Shown here piece after piece: positions 26,738 through 36,296 of a DNA stretch of 64,000 nucleotides. The notes under the pieces were generated by a model, which was given only the letters and a program-made list of their open reading frames with translations, was not told where the DNA came from and made no database searches. The DNA is from Luteibacter sp. OK325 (GTDB lineage Bacteria > Pseudomonadota > Gammaproteobacteria > Xanthomonadales > Rhodanobacteraceae), in NCBI RefSeq assembly GCF_003050935.1, contig NZ_QAOX01000005.1, positions 1 to 64,000 on the forward strand, given 5' to 3'. Each line of letters begins with the position of its first letter. Position 1 is the first letter of the stretch. A program made the position numbers and the translations under genes.

Positions 26738-27292
26738 TTAAAGGTGGGTGAGTTCGAAGCGGATCGGGAGATCGGCGGTGTAGCGGAAGGGGCGGTCGTC
26801 GGCGGCCGCGAAGCGCCAGCCGCGGACAGCCGCCTCAGCGGCGCGGTCCAGGTCGAGGTCGCCGCTGCTGTGACCGACGCTCACGTCGGTGACGTCGCCG
26901 TCCTGGGTGACGGTGACATTGAGAATGACCTGCCCTTCGTGCTGCGCGCGTAGCGCCGCCATGGGGTAGCGCGGGGAAGGCATGTAGACGGGCACGAGGG
27001 CATCTGGCCGCCTGGCCACCACAGGTGCGCTAGCAGCAGATGCGCCTGCGCTGCCGCTGCGCGAAGCGATAGGGCGCTCCGCCGGCACCCGCGGGCGAGC
27101 ACGCGGTGCGGGCTCCGACGCAGATGGCTTCGTCCACGCAGGCTTGGACGACAGCTTCGGCATGACCACTTCGGCCAGGCGGCGCGTGGCGGGCGCACGC
27201 TCGTAGGTGAGCGCGGTCAGCCAGCTCGTCGCGGCAATGCCGACGACGAGCCCGAGGGCGCTGAGCGAGGTGCTTGTACGAAGTGCGAGCAT
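26738..27292 (-). CDS. TonB-like energy transducer protein
   Basis: 184 residues with an N-terminal membrane segment (LSALGLVVGIAATSWLTAL), a Pro/Ala/Arg-rich middle, and a C-terminal TonB domain: PSPRYPMAALRAQHEGQVIL then DVSVGHSSGDLDLDRAA and a terminal AAVRGWRF. It would couple inner-membrane energy to an outer-membrane receptor. No exbBD or receptor gene adjoins it, so the partner is unknown. It lies 19 bases after the thiolase gene on the same strand. Confidence 0.85.
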   Translation of the reverse strand: MLALRTSTSLSALGLVVGIAATSWLTALTYERAPATRRLAEVVMPKLSSKPAWTKPSASEPAPRARPRVPAERPIASRSGSAGASAASAPVVARRPDALVPVYMPSPRYPMAALRAQHEGQVILNVTVTQDGDVTDVSVGHSSGDLDLDRAAEAAVRGWRFAAADDRPFRYTADLPIRFELTHL

Positions 27293-27311
27293 GTAAATCT
27301 TGCGAAAGGAA

Positions 27312-28598
27312 TCAGGGACGTTCGAGGATCGCCGTGACGCCCATGCCGCCGGCGGTGCAGATGGAGATCAGGCCGCGGCCCGAACCTTTCTGCTCGAGCA
27401 TCTTCGCCAGCGTGGCGACGATGCGCGCGCCCGTCGCCGCGAAGGGATGACCCGCCGCGAGACTGGAGCCGTAGACGTTGAGCTTCGACGGATCGATCGA
27501 TCCCAGCGGGCCATCGAGGCCAAGCCGGTTGCGGCAATACTCGTCGGACTCCCATGCACGCAATGTGCAGAGCACCTGCGCGGCAAAGGCTTCGTGGATC
27601 TCGTAGAAGTCGAAATCCTGCAGGGTGAGGCCCGCCTGCTTGAGCATGCGCGGCACGGCTACCGTCGGCGCCATGAGCAGGCCTTCGCCGTGGACAAAGT
27701 CGACGGCGGAGATTTGCGCGTGCGTGAGATAGGCCTGGATCGACAGACCGCGGTTGGCGGCCCACTCGTCGCTGGCCAGCAGCACGGCGGCCGCGCCGTC
27801 GGAGAGACCGGTGGAGTTGCCTGCGGTGAGCGTTCCCTGGCCCGTGGTCTTGTCGAACGCCGGCTTCAGCGACGAGAGCTTCTCCAGCGTGGAATCGCCA
27901 CGCAGGAAACCGTCGCGCTTGAGGCCACGGAATGGCACGACCAGATCGTCAAAAAAGCCGGTCTCGTAGGCGGCGGCCAGCTTCTTATGGCTGGACAGGG
28001 CGAGTTCGTCCTGCTCCAGGCGGCCGACCTTCCACTCCTTGGCCATCAGTTCGCAGTGGTCGCCCATGGACTTGCCGGTGCGCGGCTCGGCCACGCCGGG
28101 GAACGATGGCTTCAGCTCCTTGAAGGAAAAGCCACGCGTGGCCACGGTGAACTTTTCCTTGAGCGTCTTCGCGCGGTTCAGCGCCAGCAGGCGCTTGCGC
28201 AGCTTCTGCCCATAGACGATAGGAACGTCGCTGGTGGTGTCCGAACCGCCGGCGATGCCGGCCTCGATCTGACCGGCGGCGATCTTGTTGGCGATGATGA
28301 TCGCGTTGTCCAGCGAGGTGCCGCAGGCGCGCGCCGTGGTGATGCCGGGGGTTGTCGCCTTCAGGCCCGAGGAGAGCAGGGCTTCGCGGGCCAGGTTCCA
28401 GTCTGACGAGTGGCGGATAACGGCGCCCATGGCGACCTCGCCCAACTCCGTGCCGTGCAGGCCGAATTTCTCGACGAGCGAGCCGAGCACCTTGACCGAC
28501 ATACCGAAATTGCCGACATCGGCATAGGCGGTGTTGTTGCGGCAGAAGGGAATGCGGACGCCGCCGACCACACCCACGCGCTTTTGCGACTTTTCCAT
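27312..28598 (-). CDS. fadI: Acetyl-CoA C-acyltransferase (FadI-type thiolase)
   Basis: Last step of fatty acid beta-oxidation, releasing acetyl-CoA. 428 residues, the FadI length. The acyl-accepting cysteine is in ARACGTSLDNA near residue 92. EIHEAFAAQVL gives the second-motif histidine and the conserved glycine-rich GHPFAATGARIVATL is present, as is the terminal cysteine in CTAGGMGVTAIL. fadJ is not beside it, so the two subunits would be encoded apart. FadI is preferred over FadA from the length and the GVRIPFCRNNTAY start. Confidence 0.9.
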   Translation of the reverse strand: MEKSQKRVGVVGGVRIPFCRNNTAYADVGNFGMSVKVLGSLVEKFGLHGTELGEVAMGAVIRHSSDWNLAREALLSSGLKATTPGITTARACGTSLDNAIIIANKIAAGQIEAGIAGGSDTTSDVPIVYGQKLRKRLLALNRAKTLKEKFTVATRGFSFKELKPSFPGVAEPRTGKSMGDHCELMAKEWKVGRLEQDELALSSHKKLAAAYETGFFDDLVVPFRGLKRDGFLRGDSTLEKLSSLKPAFDKTTGQGTLTAGNSTGLSDGAAAVLLASDEWAANRGLSIQAYLTHAQISAVDFVHGEGLLMAPTVAVPRMLKQAGLTLQDFDFYEIHEAFAAQVLCTLRAWESDEYCRNRLGLDGPLGSIDPSKLNVYGSSLAAGHPFAATGARIVATLAKMLEQKGSGRGLISICTAGGMGVTAILERP

Positions 28599-28788
28599 GC
28601 TCTTAGAAGGACAATCCAGATCGAAAGAGGGTGCCGGGGCAGTAGCCGTTTGCAGGCGAAGGGATCGCGGACGCCGACGATCGCCGACGAACGCGTATCG
28701 GCAAGGCTAACCCGCATCCCCTCCGGGCGAAAGCCCGAGATGCACGGATGATAGAATCGCATTCCTTTACCGTTCGGAAAAACCTGCC

Positions 28789-29916
28789 GTGAACGAGTCG
28801 CTGATCGCGTGCCCCGCCCTCCTGGCGCTGGAACTGGCCGAGGGCGAGATGCCCGATCGGCTCGAGCTGACGCGCGATGAAGCGCAGACGCTGGGCGCCC
28901 TGATGGCCGACGACCTTCGTGCGCTCCTGCCCGGCGTCGAGGCCTCGCGCTTCGCCCTGGTCGGCGCCCTGTTCGACGGTGTGGAACTGCTGCGCCCCGG
29001 CTTTCCCGTGTTCGCCACGCTCGAAGAGCTGGCCCGGCGCGTGCCTCGCGTGACCACCGCCGGCGGCGTGGTCGCCTTCGGTACCCACGACGGCCACATG
29101 CCTGCGCAGCCCCTCGTGCCGGATCCGCACTACGCGGGCGGCCCCATGCGCCTGGTCCCGTGGATGCTGCTGGCCCCGGCCGACCTCGCCGAAGAACTCA
29201 CCGCGAAAATGGAAGTGGAGCTGGTCGGCCGCGGCGAAGCGGGCACCGCCACGGCGGATTTTCTCATGCGAACCCTGGGCGTCCGCCTGGAGCATGCACG
29301 TTATCTCAGCCGCGACGACCTCCTCGCGCTCACCTGCGTGCAGTACGAGCATGTCAATCTGGCGCCGCTATGGACCATGCTCGAAACCGCGCTGCTCACA
29401 CCTTACAAGGAAGAGACGGCGCTGGGTTCGCGCGGCCTGCCCCTGCACTACGCCGAGGGTCGCGTCGGCATTCCGGGTCTCGCCGGCTGGTTCGCCCGCG
29501 CGGGCACCCAGCGGGACAACCCCGCCCACGAGTTCGCCGGCACCATTTTCGAGCTGCGCCAGTACGCCGCCCTGCTCGCCGCCCACCATGTGCCGCTGCA
29601 CCTGGAGGGTGAGCCGGCCCAGACCGCCGGCTACCTCGTCGAGGCCATGGCTGAGCCCGATCCCGACCTGCCCCAGCCCCAGCTCTACGCCCATGAAGCG
29701 GCAGGCCTGGGTATGGCTGCCGTGACCGTCGCCCAGCCCTCGCCGGGCAAGGCGCGGATTCTCGCCCATGGCTATCCGCTTGCCCCTGACGCGCTGGGCC
29801 CGTTGCTGGACACGCTGGCCGAACGCTATGCGACGGCAACCGAAGTGCACGCCCTGGGCAAGTTGCTCCTCGATGCCAACGGCGCACTGTCGGCACCGGC
29901 GCCCTCGCTGCACTGA
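28789..29916 (+). CDS. Conserved-looking hypothetical protein, 375 residues
   Basis: Starts with GTG at 28789. I do not recognise a family. The protein is acidic and Ala/Leu/Pro-rich, without signal peptide or membrane segment, so likely cytoplasmic. Notable stretches are HDGHMPAQPLVPDPHYAGGPM and YEHVNLAPLWTMLETALL. Regular codon use in the third position says it is a real gene. A TAGAAT box 37 bases upstream (about 28752) may be its -10. It lies between fadI (divergent) and the GGDEF-EAL gene (same strand). Confidence 0.65.
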   Translation: MNESLIACPALLALELAEGEMPDRLELTRDEAQTLGALMADDLRALLPGVEASRFALVGALFDGVELLRPGFPVFATLEELARRVPRVTTAGGVVAFGTHDGHMPAQPLVPDPHYAGGPMRLVPWMLLAPADLAEELTAKMEVELVGRGEAGTATADFLMRTLGVRLEHARYLSRDDLLALTCVQYEHVNLAPLWTMLETALLTPYKEETALGSRGLPLHYAEGRVGIPGLAGWFARAGTQRDNPAHEFAGTIFELRQYAALLAAHHVPLHLEGEPAQTAGYLVEAMAEPDPDLPQPQLYAHEAAGLGMAAVTVAQPSPGKARILAHGYPLAPDALGPLLDTLAERYATATEVHALGKLLLDANGALSAPAPSLH

Positions 29917-29991
29917 CAACTTCACGAATCCTTCGATGTACGCCGCCGCAGGGACGCATTAGAGTTGGGTCATCGTCCCTTCGGCGACCGC

Positions 29992-32481
29992 ATGCGCCTT
30001 CCCGCTCCACCCGCGAACGATTCCCCGACCGACTGGGCGGCCTATCTGCTGGACCGCGCGCCAGCGATGATGGCTTACGTCGACACGTCGCTGCGCTATC
30101 GCTTCGCCAGCCCGGCCTATGCGGCCTGGATGGGCATCCAAGGTGACGGCCTGATCGGTCGCCGTCTCGAGGAAGCCATCGCGCCTTCGGTCTATGCCCG
30201 CATCGAGCCCGGTGTGAGTGCCGCCCTTGCCGGCGAACCCATGGTCGCCGATCGCGAGATACGTCGCGACGATGGCAAGCGCCACGCCCAGGCCACCTTC
30301 ACCCCGGATGTCGGCGAGCACGGCGTCATTCGCGGGGTCTCGATCATCCTGGCCGACATCTCCGGTCGCCATGTGCTCGAAGCGCGCCTTAAGGAAAGCG
30401 AACGGCGCTTCTCGCTGGCGTTCCGGCATGCGGCGATCGGCATGGCCCTCGTCCAGCCCGACGGCCGCTGGATGCAGGTGAACGAAGCCCTCTCCGTCAT
30501 GCTCGGCTATAGCGAGCAGGAACTGCTCACCTCCGCCTACCAGGACATCACCCACCCCGACGACCTCGCGACCGACCTTTCCCTGGTGAAGAAAGTGCTG
30601 GCCGGGGAGCGCGCCTCGTACCACCTGGAGAAGCGCTACCTCCGGCGCGACGGCCAGGTGGTGCATGCGCTGCTCACCGTGTCGCTGGTGCGCGACGAGC
30701 ACGGCGAGCCGCTGTACTTCATCTCCCAGGTCGTGGACATCAGCGATCGCAAGGCCTTCGAGGACGCGCTGTTCCGCGAGCGCGAACTGGCCGAAGTCAC
30801 GCTGAAGTCCATTGGTGACGCCGTGATCACCACGGATCCGAACCTCATCGTCACCTCGCTCAATCCGATCGCCGAAGCGATGACCGGCTGGTCCAGCCAC
30901 GAAGCCGTGGGTCGCCCCATGGACGACATCTTCCAGCTGCGCGACCCGCTCACGCGCCGTCCGATTCCCAATCCGCTGATTACCGCGGTGACCAAGAACA
31001 CCATCATCGGCCTGACCACCGACGCCATCCTCGTGCATCGCAACGGCTTCGACAGCCCCATTGAGGATTCAGCGGCGCCGATCCACGACCACGCCGGCAA
31101 CGTCGTCGGTGGCGTCGTGGTCTTCCATGATGTCAGCGAGACGCGTGCGCTCGCATTGAAGATGGCGCATCTGGCCCACCACGACACGCTCACCGGCCTG
31201 CCCAACCGCGCGCTGCTGCAATCGCGCATGGAATTCGCCGTCACGGTAGCCGCGCGGCGCAACCAGCGCGCCGCCCTGCTCTTCGTCGACATCGACCATT
31301 TCAAGCAGATCAACGATTCCATGGGCCATGCCGCGGGCGATGCCTTGCTGCAGGAAGTGGCGCGACGCATCCGTGCCGCCGTGCGCCCCGACGACACCGT
31401 GAGTCGTCTCGGTGGCGACGAGTTTGTCGCCTTGCTGCCTCATGTCGACGGCGCCTCCGATGCGGCCACCGTGGCCGAGCGCGTGCTCGAAGCCTGTAGC
31501 GAAGCCGTGGGTGTGGACGCGTCGGCGCTGGCGATCAGTTTCAGCATCGGCATCAGCGTGTATCCGGACGACGCGGTCGACGCGGAATCACTGCTGCGCA
31601 ATGCCGATACGGCCATGTACGAAGCAAAGATGCAGGGTCGCAACGGCTATCGCTTCTTCAACGCGAGCATGAACGAGCGCAACACCGCGCGCGTTCGCAT
31701 CGAAGTGGAACTGCGCAAGGCGCTCGCGCGCAACGAACTCACCCTGCACTACCAGCCCAAGGTGGACGTGAACCTGGGCACGGTAGTCGGTGCCGAGGCC
31801 TTGCTGCGCTGGCAGGTGGACGGCGAAGACGTCTATACGCCGGAGCAGTTCATTCCGGTGGCGGAAGATTGCGGGCTCATCGTGCCCATCGGGGAATGGG
31901 CCCTACGCGAAGCCTGTCGCCAGGCGGAGATCTGGGCGCGTCTGTACCGGCCGCTTTCGGTTTCGGTGAATGTCTCCGCCCTGCAGTTCCAGCACACGCG
32001 CTTCTTCGAATCGCTGCGCACCGTGCTCGCTGAAACCGGCCTGCATCCCACCCTGCTCGAACTTGAGCTCACCGAGCGCACGGTGATGGAAGGCGGTGAC
32101 CACATCGCCGACCTGTTGCACCGGATCAAGTCGCTCGGCGTGTCACTGAGCCTGGACGACTTCGGCACGGGCTACTGCAGCCTGTCGTACCTGAAGCACT
32201 TCCCCATCGACACGTTGAAGATCGATCGCACCTTCATCCGCGACGTGGCCTGGGACAACGACAGCGCCGCCATCGTCAGCGCCATCATCGCGATGGGCAG
32301 CGGCATGAACAAGCAGGTGCTTGCCGAGGGCGTGGAAAGCATGGAACAAGCAAGCTTCCTCAGCTCCGCCGGCTGCCCGCAGATGCAGGGCTTCCTGTTC
32401 GGCAAGGCCGTGCCCGCACGCGAATTCGAAGAACGCATCTCCGCCGTCGACATGGGCGACCCCCGAGTCCCCCAGTCCTGA
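29992..32481 (+). CDS. PAS-PAS-PAS-GGDEF-EAL cyclic-di-GMP protein
   Basis: About 829 residues with no membrane segment. Three PAS-type sensor regions lie in the first 370 residues (one ending with LADISGRH, one with YFISQVVDISDRK, one with VVVFHDVSETRALA). The GGDEF domain has an intact LGGDEFVALLP active site. The EAL domain has AEALLRW, the NVSALQF segment and DDFGTGYCSLSYLK, so both synthase and phosphodiesterase sites look usable. The start is uncertain: TTG at 29965 or ATG at 29992. The signal sensed is unknown. Confidence 0.92.
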   Translation: MRLPAPPANDSPTDWAAYLLDRAPAMMAYVDTSLRYRFASPAYAAWMGIQGDGLIGRRLEEAIAPSVYARIEPGVSAALAGEPMVADREIRRDDGKRHAQATFTPDVGEHGVIRGVSIILADISGRHVLEARLKESERRFSLAFRHAAIGMALVQPDGRWMQVNEALSVMLGYSEQELLTSAYQDITHPDDLATDLSLVKKVLAGERASYHLEKRYLRRDGQVVHALLTVSLVRDEHGEPLYFISQVVDISDRKAFEDALFRERELAEVTLKSIGDAVITTDPNLIVTSLNPIAEAMTGWSSHEAVGRPMDDIFQLRDPLTRRPIPNPLITAVTKNTIIGLTTDAILVHRNGFDSPIEDSAAPIHDHAGNVVGGVVVFHDVSETRALALKMAHLAHHDTLTGLPNRALLQSRMEFAVTVAARRNQRAALLFVDIDHFKQINDSMGHAAGDALLQEVARRIRAAVRPDDTVSRLGGDEFVALLPHVDGASDAATVAERVLEACSEAVGVDASALAISFSIGISVYPDDAVDAESLLRNADTAMYEAKMQGRNGYRFFNASMNERNTARVRIEVELRKALARNELTLHYQPKVDVNLGTVVGAEALLRWQVDGEDVYTPEQFIPVAEDCGLIVPIGEWALREACRQAEIWARLYRPLSVSVNVSALQFQHTRFFESLRTVLAETGLHPTLLELELTERTVMEGGDHIADLLHRIKSLGVSLSLDDFGTGYCSLSYLKHFPIDTLKIDRTFIRDVAWDNDSAAIVSAIIAMGSGMNKQVLAEGVESMEQASFLSSAGCPQMQGFLFGKAVPAREFEERISAVDMGDPRVPQS

Positions 32482-32496
32482 CCACTGGGCTCGGGG
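32461..32496 (+). terminator. Hairpin over the stop codon of the GGDEF-EAL gene
   Basis: CCCCGA and CCCAGT pair with ACTGGG and TCGGGG around the TGA stop. It lacks a T-run, so it is a weak terminator candidate or an mRNA-stabilising hairpin. Confidence 0.35.
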
Positions 32497-32503
32497 TGCT
32501 GTG

Positions 32504-32598
32504 CTCTGTGTGGGAGCCGATTCATCGGCGATTGGGTGCTTGTCACAACGGTCAATCTCGCGTTCCGCCCATCGCCGATGAATCGGCTCCCACAGAGA
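32504..32598. repeat. REP-like palindrome pair
   Basis: CTCTGTGTGGGAGCCGATTC and its near-exact inverse (ending CGGCTCCCACAGAG) flank a 30-base middle. It belongs to the same GTGGGAGCC family as 21398-21478, but with an ATTCATC core in place of CTTCAGC. Confidence 0.85.
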
Positions 32599-32608
32599 GC
32601 GCGGCGAG

Positions 32609-33064
32609 TCAGGATTCGAGCATCGCCTCGTACATGTAGTAATGGCACCGTTCCATGCCGAGCCCAGCGTACGTCGCCTGCGCGCGCTCATTCTCCGTCT
32701 CGACATACAACCGTACGCCTACGGCACCGGCACCACCGGCCATCGCCTTCACGTGCGCATATAAACCACGGAACACCCCGGCACGTCGGGCTTCGGGCGC
32801 CACGTAAACACTCTGCACCCACCAGAAGTCCCCGCAACGCCAGTCGCTCCACTCGTAAGTAACGAGCAGACAGCCGACCGCTGCGCCATCAAGCTCGGCG
32901 ATCAGATAGAACCCACGCCGAGGCTCGTCAAACACGGCACGCACGCCGCGACCGATGATTGCCGGATCGAGCGCCTTGCTCTCCGTCTCCCACGCCATGG
33001 CGATGTTCCAGCCAGCAATGGCATCTGCGTCGTCGATGCCTGCGCGGCGAATGTAAAGGGTCAT
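32609..33064 (-). CDS. GNAT-family N-acetyltransferase
   Basis: About 151 residues. VQSVYVAPEARRAGVFRGLY is the acetyl-CoA-binding motif A, and VRLYVETENERAQATYAGLGM is motif B. The start at 33064 (MTLYIRRA) fits the fold; the longer frame runs into the ntrC end. It is just downstream of ntrC (4 bases), so it may be expressed at the end of the ntrBC operon. Acceptor unknown. Confidence 0.87.
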   Translation of the reverse strand: MTLYIRRAGIDDADAIAGWNIAMAWETESKALDPAIIGRGVRAVFDEPRRGFYLIAELDGAAVGCLLVTYEWSDWRCGDFWWVQSVYVAPEARRAGVFRGLYAHVKAMAGGAGAVGVRLYVETENERAQATYAGLGMERCHYYMYEAMLES

Positions 33065-33068
33065 GCCG

Positions 33069-34454
33069 TTATCCGTTCGAAGGGCGCCGCTTGCGCGAAG
33101 CGCCAAGTTTACGCGTGAGAGTGTTGCGACCGACACCGAGGGCGGCCGCGGCATGCTGCCGGTGCCCGTCATTGGCGATAAGGGCCGCTTGCAACAAGGT
33201 TTTGTCGAGCGCGTCGCGAGCACGCGCATGCACGTCCACTTCGCCCTGCGCCAGCGCGTCCTGGGCCCAGATGCGCAAGGCATCGGTCCATTCGCTGCTA
33301 CGGGTTTCCCTTGCGGGCAACGCACCGAGATCGCCGGCAAGAATTTCCGCGCCGGGCGCGATCACGGCGAGGCGGCGACAGAGGTTCTCAAGTTCGCGTA
33401 CGTTGCCGGGATAATCGCGCTGCTCGACCAGCTTCATCGCGCCGCGCGAGAAACGTTTCGGCGGCAGTTTCAGTTCGGCCGCCGCCTGGGCGAGAAAGTG
33501 TCGCGCCAGCACGGGGATATCGCCGCGGCGCTGACGTAAGGACGGCAGCGCGATACGCACCACGTCGAGTCGATGTTTCAGGTCCGCGCGGAAGAGACCG
33601 GCCGCCACGCGTGCATCCAGGTCCTGATGCGTCGCGGCGATGATGCGCACGTTACCGCGCATCAGCTCGCGGCCGCCCACGCGGTAGAACTCACCGCCCG
33701 CCAGTACGCGCAACAGACGTGTCTGCAAGGCAATCGGCATGTCGCCGATTTCGTCGAGGAACAGCGTGCCGCCTTCGGCCTGCTCGAAACGTCCGGCGTG
33801 GCGTCGCTGAGCGCCTGTGAACGCACCGGCCTCGTGTCCGAACAGTTCGCTCTCGAGGAGTTCGGCGGGAATGGCCGCGGTGTTCAGCGCGACATAAGGC
33901 TTGCCGCTGCGCGCACTTTCTTCATGCAATGCACGTGCGACGAGCTCCTTGCCAGTTCCCGTTTCACCGGTGATCAGTACGTTGAGGTCGCTCGCGGCCA
34001 CGCGGCCGATCAAGCGAAACACCTCGCGCATGGCGGGGCTCTCGCCAAGCAGCGAGTGCGCGTCGACGCGCCCGACCGGGATGATGACTTCTTCATGCGC
34101 GGCGGCGAGCGTGCGCTCCACCGCTTCAACGGCCATATCGAGATCGAACGGCTTGGCGAGGTAGTCCGCTGCGCCAGCGCGATAGGCTGCCGCCGTTGTA
34201 GCCACATCGGTATAAGCGCTCATGACGATTACCGGACCGATGTTGCGCCGGGTAAGGTCTTCGAGCAGACGCAGGCCGTCTTCGCCGGGCATGCGCACAT
34301 CGGTCACCAGCAGCCCCGGCCGACCTTCGGCCAGCGCCGCACGCACGGCGTCACCCGCGCTGAATTCGCGCACCGTGTGCCCCGCATCGCGCAGCGCCTC
34401 GGCGAGCACGAAGCGCACACCACGATCGTCGTCGGCAATCCAGATTTCAGTCAT
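33069..34454 (-). CDS. glnG: NtrC-type sigma-54 response regulator
   Basis: About 461 residues. The receiver domain has the phosphoacceptor aspartate in [10 protein letters not shown] (residue 52). The AAA+ domain shows [22 protein letters not shown] for contacting sigma-54 and [14 protein letters not shown]-terminal Fis-type HTH ([15 protein letters not shown]) completes it. Together with the adjacent sensor it is the nitrogen regulator NtrC rather than a general NtrC-like protein, though this name rests on the partner. It overlaps ntrB by 8 bases. Confidence 0.92.
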   Translation of the reverse strand: MTEIWIADDDRGVRFVLAEALRDAGHTVREFSAGDAVRAALAEGRPGLLVTDVRMPGEDGLRLLEDLTRRNIGPVIVMSAYTDVATTAAAYRAGAADYLAKPFDLDMAVEAVERTLAAAHEEVIIPVGRVDAHSLLGESPAMREVFRLIGRVAASDLNVLITGETGTGKELVARALHEESARSGKPYVALNTAAIPAELLESELFGHEAGAFTGAQRRHAGRFEQAEGGTLFLDEIGDMPIALQTRLLRVLAGGEFYRVGGRELMRGNVRIIAATHQDLDARVAAGLFRADLKHRLDVVRIALPSLRQRRGDIPVLARHFLAQAAAELKLPPKRFSRGAMKLVEQRDYPGNVRELENLCRRLAVIAPGAEILAGDLGALPARETRSSEWTDALRIWAQDALAQGEVDVHARARDALDKTLLQAALIANDGHRQHAAAALGVGRNTLTRKLGASRKRRPSNG

Positions 34455-35463
34455 GGTGCCGCTCCATCGGAAGGTACAGGGAGAACACCGTTTCACCGGG
34501 GCGACTGGTGAAACGCAGGTCGCCGCCGTGTTCGAGTGCGATCTCGCGCGACAAGGCGAGGCCAAGGCCGGTGCCATCGGCGCGGCCCGACACCAGCGGC
34601 TGGAATAGGGAATCGCGCAGTTCGTCGGCAACGCCGGGGCCATCGTCGATCACGTCGACGCGCAGGGCCGCACGCACCGTGCGCTCGCCAAGACGTGCGC
34701 CGTGCTCGACACGCGTGCGCAACGTGATCGCGGTGGCGCCGGCTTCGCTGGCATTGCGGGTCAGGTTGAGCAGCACCTGGAGCAAACGATCGGTGTCGCC
34801 GACGCTATCCGGGAGGCTGGGGTCGTAATCGTGACGGACACGTAGGGCATCGGCTTCGGCGCCGACCAGGCCTTCGAGGCGCTCAAGCAGTTCGTGGACG
34901 TTGACCGGGCCCAGCCGCGCGGCGCCACGATGGCGGAGCAGGCCGTCGGCGAGGGCGGCGAGACGGTCGGCTTCGGCGATGACCATGCTCGCCAGCTGGC
35001 GGAGATCGTTGTCGGCCACGCGGCGTTCGAGCAACTGGGCTGCGCCGCGCAGGCCCGCCAGAGGATTCTTCACTTCGTGGGCGAATCCGCGGAGCGTGGC
35101 TGAGAGCGGCGTGCCTGCCACCGCGTTGAGTTCCGGTGCCAGCGGGTGCACCTCGACCAGCAAACGCCCGTCGTCCAGCGGCTGCATGGTCAGGTCGGCG
35201 GTGATCTCGCGGCCCCGGGCCACGCCGAAGGTGGCCCCGCGCAGATTGAAAGGGCGGCGCTCCAGCAAGGTTCGCTCCAGCTGCGAGGCCAGGGAGGCCT
35301 CACGCATCAGGGCAGGCAGTGGTTGCCCCACGGCGGTCCTGGGACCGACGTCGAGCACCTCGCCGAGCGCCGGGTTAAGCCAGTTCACGCAAAGGTCCGC
35401 GCCGATGACGGCGAGGCCGGTGCCTAGCAAGGTTAGGAGGTCTGCCTGATCTGGTGCGTGCAT
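34447..35463 (-). CDS. glnL: NtrB-type histidine kinase
   Basis: About 338 residues, soluble, with no membrane segment. An N-terminal PAS-like region is followed by the H-box GFAHEVKNPLAGLRGAAQLL (His near residue 129), the N-box LNLTRNASEAGA, and G-boxes DDGPGVADEL and GTGLGLALSRE. That is the NtrB layout. The start at 35463 (MHAPDQ) is chosen over an upstream start that would overlap a palindromic region. It lies directly next to an ssrA fragment, so an insertion may have cut it off from a former upstream neighbour such as glnA. Confidence 0.9.
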   Translation of the reverse strand: MHAPDQADLLTLLGTGLAVIGADLCVNWLNPALGEVLDVGPRTAVGQPLPALMREASLASQLERTLLERRPFNLRGATFGVARGREITADLTMQPLDDGRLLVEVHPLAPELNAVAGTPLSATLRGFAHEVKNPLAGLRGAAQLLERRVADNDLRQLASMVIAEADRLAALADGLLRHRGAARLGPVNVHELLERLEGLVGAEADALRVRHDYDPSLPDSVGDTDRLLQVLLNLTRNASEAGATAITLRTRVEHGARLGERTVRAALRVDVIDDGPGVADELRDSLFQPLVSGRADGTGLGLALSREIALEHGGDLRFTSRPGETVFSLYLPMERHHD

Positions 35464-35497
35464 TGCACCAATGTAGGGAGGTCGCGGGAATGGTGCA
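35464..35497. promoter_or_regulatory. NtrC half-site-like inverted repeat before ntrB
   Basis: TGCACCA (35464-35470) and TGGTGCA (35491-35497) are perfect inverses, identical to the known NtrC half-sites, but spaced by 20 bases rather than the usual 3. A further TGGTGC lies at 35452-35457, inside the gene start. It may be an autoregulatory site. Confidence 0.35.
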
Positions 35498-35592
35498 ATC
35501 AGACAGATTCGCAAAGATGGGCGCATTGCATAGTTCTCGATTCAGCGAGCACTATGGTGAACGCGCCCGCACGAAAGCGGAGCCGCTGGATC

Positions 35593-35625
35593 GGGACGCG
35601 GGTTCGACTCTCGCCACCTCTACCA
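35593..35625 (+). mobile_element. Orphan ssrA (tmRNA) 3' end, probable att site
   Basis: GGGACGCGGGTTCGACTC and the following CGCCACCTCTACCA read as the T-arm, acceptor strand and CCA end of tmRNA. The T stem is slightly degenerate (CTCGC opposite GCGGG). The rest of a tmRNA cannot be here, because the preceding 300 bases code for ntrB. The tmRNA 3' end is a well-known integrase target, so this is read as an attachment-site copy next to an integrated islet. Confidence 0.6.
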
Positions 35626-35735
35626 ATACGGCCCACTAAGTGATTGATTTGCTTGGGGGGCTTTTCGTTGGTAGGTGTGGATTGGCCTACGTTCGGTCCG
35701 TTTTTGGTCCGTTTTTTCTAAGGGCGGGGGCAGTG

Positions 35736-36296
35736 ATGTTGCTTGCTGACACTGTGTCGATCGTCACCGGTGCGGCTCCGGCGATCGCCGCATGGATGTC
35801 CATGATTCAATCGCTCGGCGGCGTACTCGTCGGCGGCGTCGTCACGTACTTGGTGAACACGCGTAACGATCGCCGTAAGGATTTAGAGGAAACACGCCGA
35901 CTGGCGCTTTCCGTCGGCGCCGAGGTGCGCGCGGGCCTGCATGCACTGGATCTCTCGATCAAGATGAATGAGGCGATCACCTCAGAGGATCGACTCGAGT
36001 TCATGCGGTACATGGAACTGCCGCCCGATTACGCACCGATCACCCGCGAAGCGGCGAAAACTGTGGGACGCTTTCCCACGCCAGTTGCCGAGCAGATCGC
36101 GCAGTACCTGATATTGATGGCGAACTTCAAACAGCAGGCGGATGCTTGGCGACGCATGCACGCCGACGGAGTGCTGACTGATAAGAAGTTCTCGACCAGG
36201 ATCGCCAGCATGACACCGTTAATGGACGCGCTCCGGGCGCGCGCCAACGAGCTACCCGACACCATTGATCGGTACTACAAGCACGACGTCACCTGA
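35736..36296 (+). CDS. Hypothetical membrane-anchored protein (islet)
   Basis: About 186 residues from the ATG at 35736 (a GTG at 35640 would make it 218). An N-terminal hydrophobic hairpin-like segment (IAAWMSMIQSLGGVLVGGVVTYLV) is followed by a basic, then mostly helical, cytoplasmic part with ETRRLALSVGAEVRAGLHAL and NFKQQADAWRRMHADGVL. Similar short proteins occur next to phage and defence genes, but I recognise no family. It begins about 110 bases beyond the ssrA fragment. Confidence 0.55.
   Translation: MLLADTVSIVTGAAPAIAAWMSMIQSLGGVLVGGVVTYLVNTRNDRRKDLEETRRLALSVGAEVRAGLHALDLSIKMNEAITSEDRLEFMRYMELPPDYAPITREAAKTVGRFPTPVAEQIAQYLILMANFKQQADAWRRMHADGVLTDKKFSTRIASMTPLMDALRARANELPDTIDRYYKHDVT

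Noticed and set aside
35270-35625. A complete tmRNA gene
   Set aside because: Only the 3' end matches; the sequence where the body should be codes for ntrB.
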